This document shows positions 6,210-6,896 of a DNA stretch of 6,896 nucleotides, one piece after another (within the stretch, counting starts at the first letter, position 1; every line of letters begins with the position of its first letter). The stretch comes from Candidatus Krumholzibacteriia bacterium (GTDB lineage Bacteria; Krumholzibacteriota; Krumholzibacteriia; LZORAL124-64-63). The notes below the pieces were generated by a model, which saw only the letters and a program-made list of their open reading frames with translations, searched no databases and was not told where the DNA came from. A program made the position numbers and the translations under genes. The DNA lies in contig JADGEP010000198.1 of NCBI GenBank assembly GCA_016744275.1, forward strand, positions 276 to 7,171. The letters run 5' to 3'.

Positions 6210-6896
6210 TCAACCGGCTTTCGCCTCGGCCCGGCCCGCAGGCGTCAACCGGTCCAGCATCGTGTAGACCACCGGCACCACAAACAGCGTGAACACCGCT
6301 GAGATCAACACGCCGCCGATCTGCACCACCGCCATGGGCGCCCGGTACTCACTGCCGGCGCCGCCGCCAACGATCTGGGGAATCATGCCGATGGCGATGG
6401 CCAGATTGGCCATCACGATCGGGCGCAATCGATTCGGACATGCCTCGAGCAATGCCTGGGTGATACCCATGCCCTTGGCCCGCAGCTGCGCCGTGTAATC
6501 CAACAACAAGATCGCGTTGTTCACCACGATGCCGATCATCATCACCAACGCCATCAATGACATGATGTTGATGGTCTCGCCGCTGAAGAACAGCGCCACC
6601 GCCATGCCGATCAACGACAGCGGCAACGTCACCATCACCGTGAACGGATGCACAAAGCTTTCCAGAATGCCCGCCATGACGATGTAAATCAGCACGATGG
6701 CCAGGAGCAACGCTTCGAGAATGGCCGAGAACGCCTCGTCCTGATCTTCGGCCGCGCCACCATAATTGACGAACACGCCATCGGGCAATTCCAAGTCCGC
6801 CAGTTGCGCGTCGATCTCGGACCTTTTTTGAGTCAAGCTGCCCTCGGCAATGTTGCCCGTCACTTGCACCAGCCGGATCTTCTCACTGTGCTTGAT
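6210..6896 (-). CDS. RND-family efflux transporter, C-terminal part
   Basis: The frame is open from the right edge to TGA at 6210-6212, giving the last 228 residues of what is usually a protein of about 1000-1050 residues. The GTG at 6869 is an internal codon, not a start. The fragment begins in the periplasmic porter region (EKIRLVQVTGNIAEG, then VFVNYGGAAEDQDEAF), then has five membrane helices at about 60-77, 86-105, 111-131, 160-178 and 188-213, matching TM8-TM12. Family signatures are GILESFVHPF (76-85), the helix ending GIVVNNAILLLDY (122-134), RLRPI (156-160) and VVPVVYTMLD (206-215). RND pumps use the proton gradient to export drugs, lipids or detergents with a periplasmic adaptor and an outer-membrane channel; those partners are outside the window. 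The residue aligned with AcrB Lys940 is Asn126, as in SwrC-like/HAE exporters. The substrate cannot be inferred. Confidence 0.93.
   Translation of the reverse strand: MKHSEKIRLVQVTGNIAEGSLTQKRSEIDAQLADLELPDGVFVNYGGAAEDQDEAFSAILEALLLAIVLIYIVMAGILESFVHPFTVMVTLPLSLIGMAVALFFSGETINIMSLMALVMMIGIVVNNAILLLDYTAQLRAKGMGITQALLEACPNRLRPIVMANLAIAIGMIPQIVGGGAGSEYRAPMAVVQIGGVLISAVFTLFVVPVVYTMLDRLTPAGRAEAKAG

Noticed and set aside
6867..6869. GTG as the start of a short 219-residue RND protein
   Set aside because: The frame continues in phase to the window edge with RND-like sequence, and a free-standing C-terminal half would be unusual.

Overview
The window holds the 3' end of one gene, three complete protein genes and the 3' end of another, with no RNA genes, CRISPR or mobile elements that I could see. 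The DNA looks GC-rich throughout and codon choice looks similar from gene to gene. Two features point to a Gram-negative bacterium of the wider FCB/Eisenbacteria/Krumholzibacteriota/Gemmatimonadota type rather than a proteobacterium. One is a large secreted protein ending in a FlgD-like sorting module with the NYPNPFNP motif. The other is a PknB-type kinase fused through one membrane helix to a long TPR array. This assignment is inferred from architecture and has not been tested by phylogeny.

Layout: (i) 1-563, plus strand: the end of a thioredoxin-like [2Fe-2S] ferredoxin, followed after 1 nt by a META-domain (HslJ-like) lipoprotein. (ii) 573-3293, minus strand: a 906-residue secreted M1-family metallopeptidase with a glutamine-amidotransferase-like middle region and a FlgD-like C-terminal module. 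It converges on the lipoprotein gene with a gap of only 9 nt. (iii) 3294-3524: a 231-nt divergent regulatory region with a good minus-strand promoter candidate and a clear Shine-Dalgarno site for each flanking gene. (iv) 3525-6146, plus strand: an 873-residue transmembrane Ser/Thr protein kinase whose C-terminal half is about ten 42-residue TPRs in unbroken phase. (v) 6148-6179: a strong hairpin between convergent genes. (vi) 6210-6896, minus strand: the C-terminal 228 residues of an RND-family inner-membrane exporter, cut by the window edge.

Most of the content is cell-envelope biology: a lipoprotein, an exported peptidase, a membrane kinase with probable extracytoplasmic TPRs, and an efflux pump. 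Nothing shows that they form one system. The most informative signals are the exact 126-nt/42-residue periodicity of the TPR array and the strand asymmetry of the hairpin. The hairpin is a continuous 14-bp stem with a UUCG loop only in the RNA of the efflux-pump strand. Two other points deserve attention: the three-part peptidase architecture and a duplicated DPDAT motif in the kinase N-terminal tail. I found no convincing evidence of a wholly new system.
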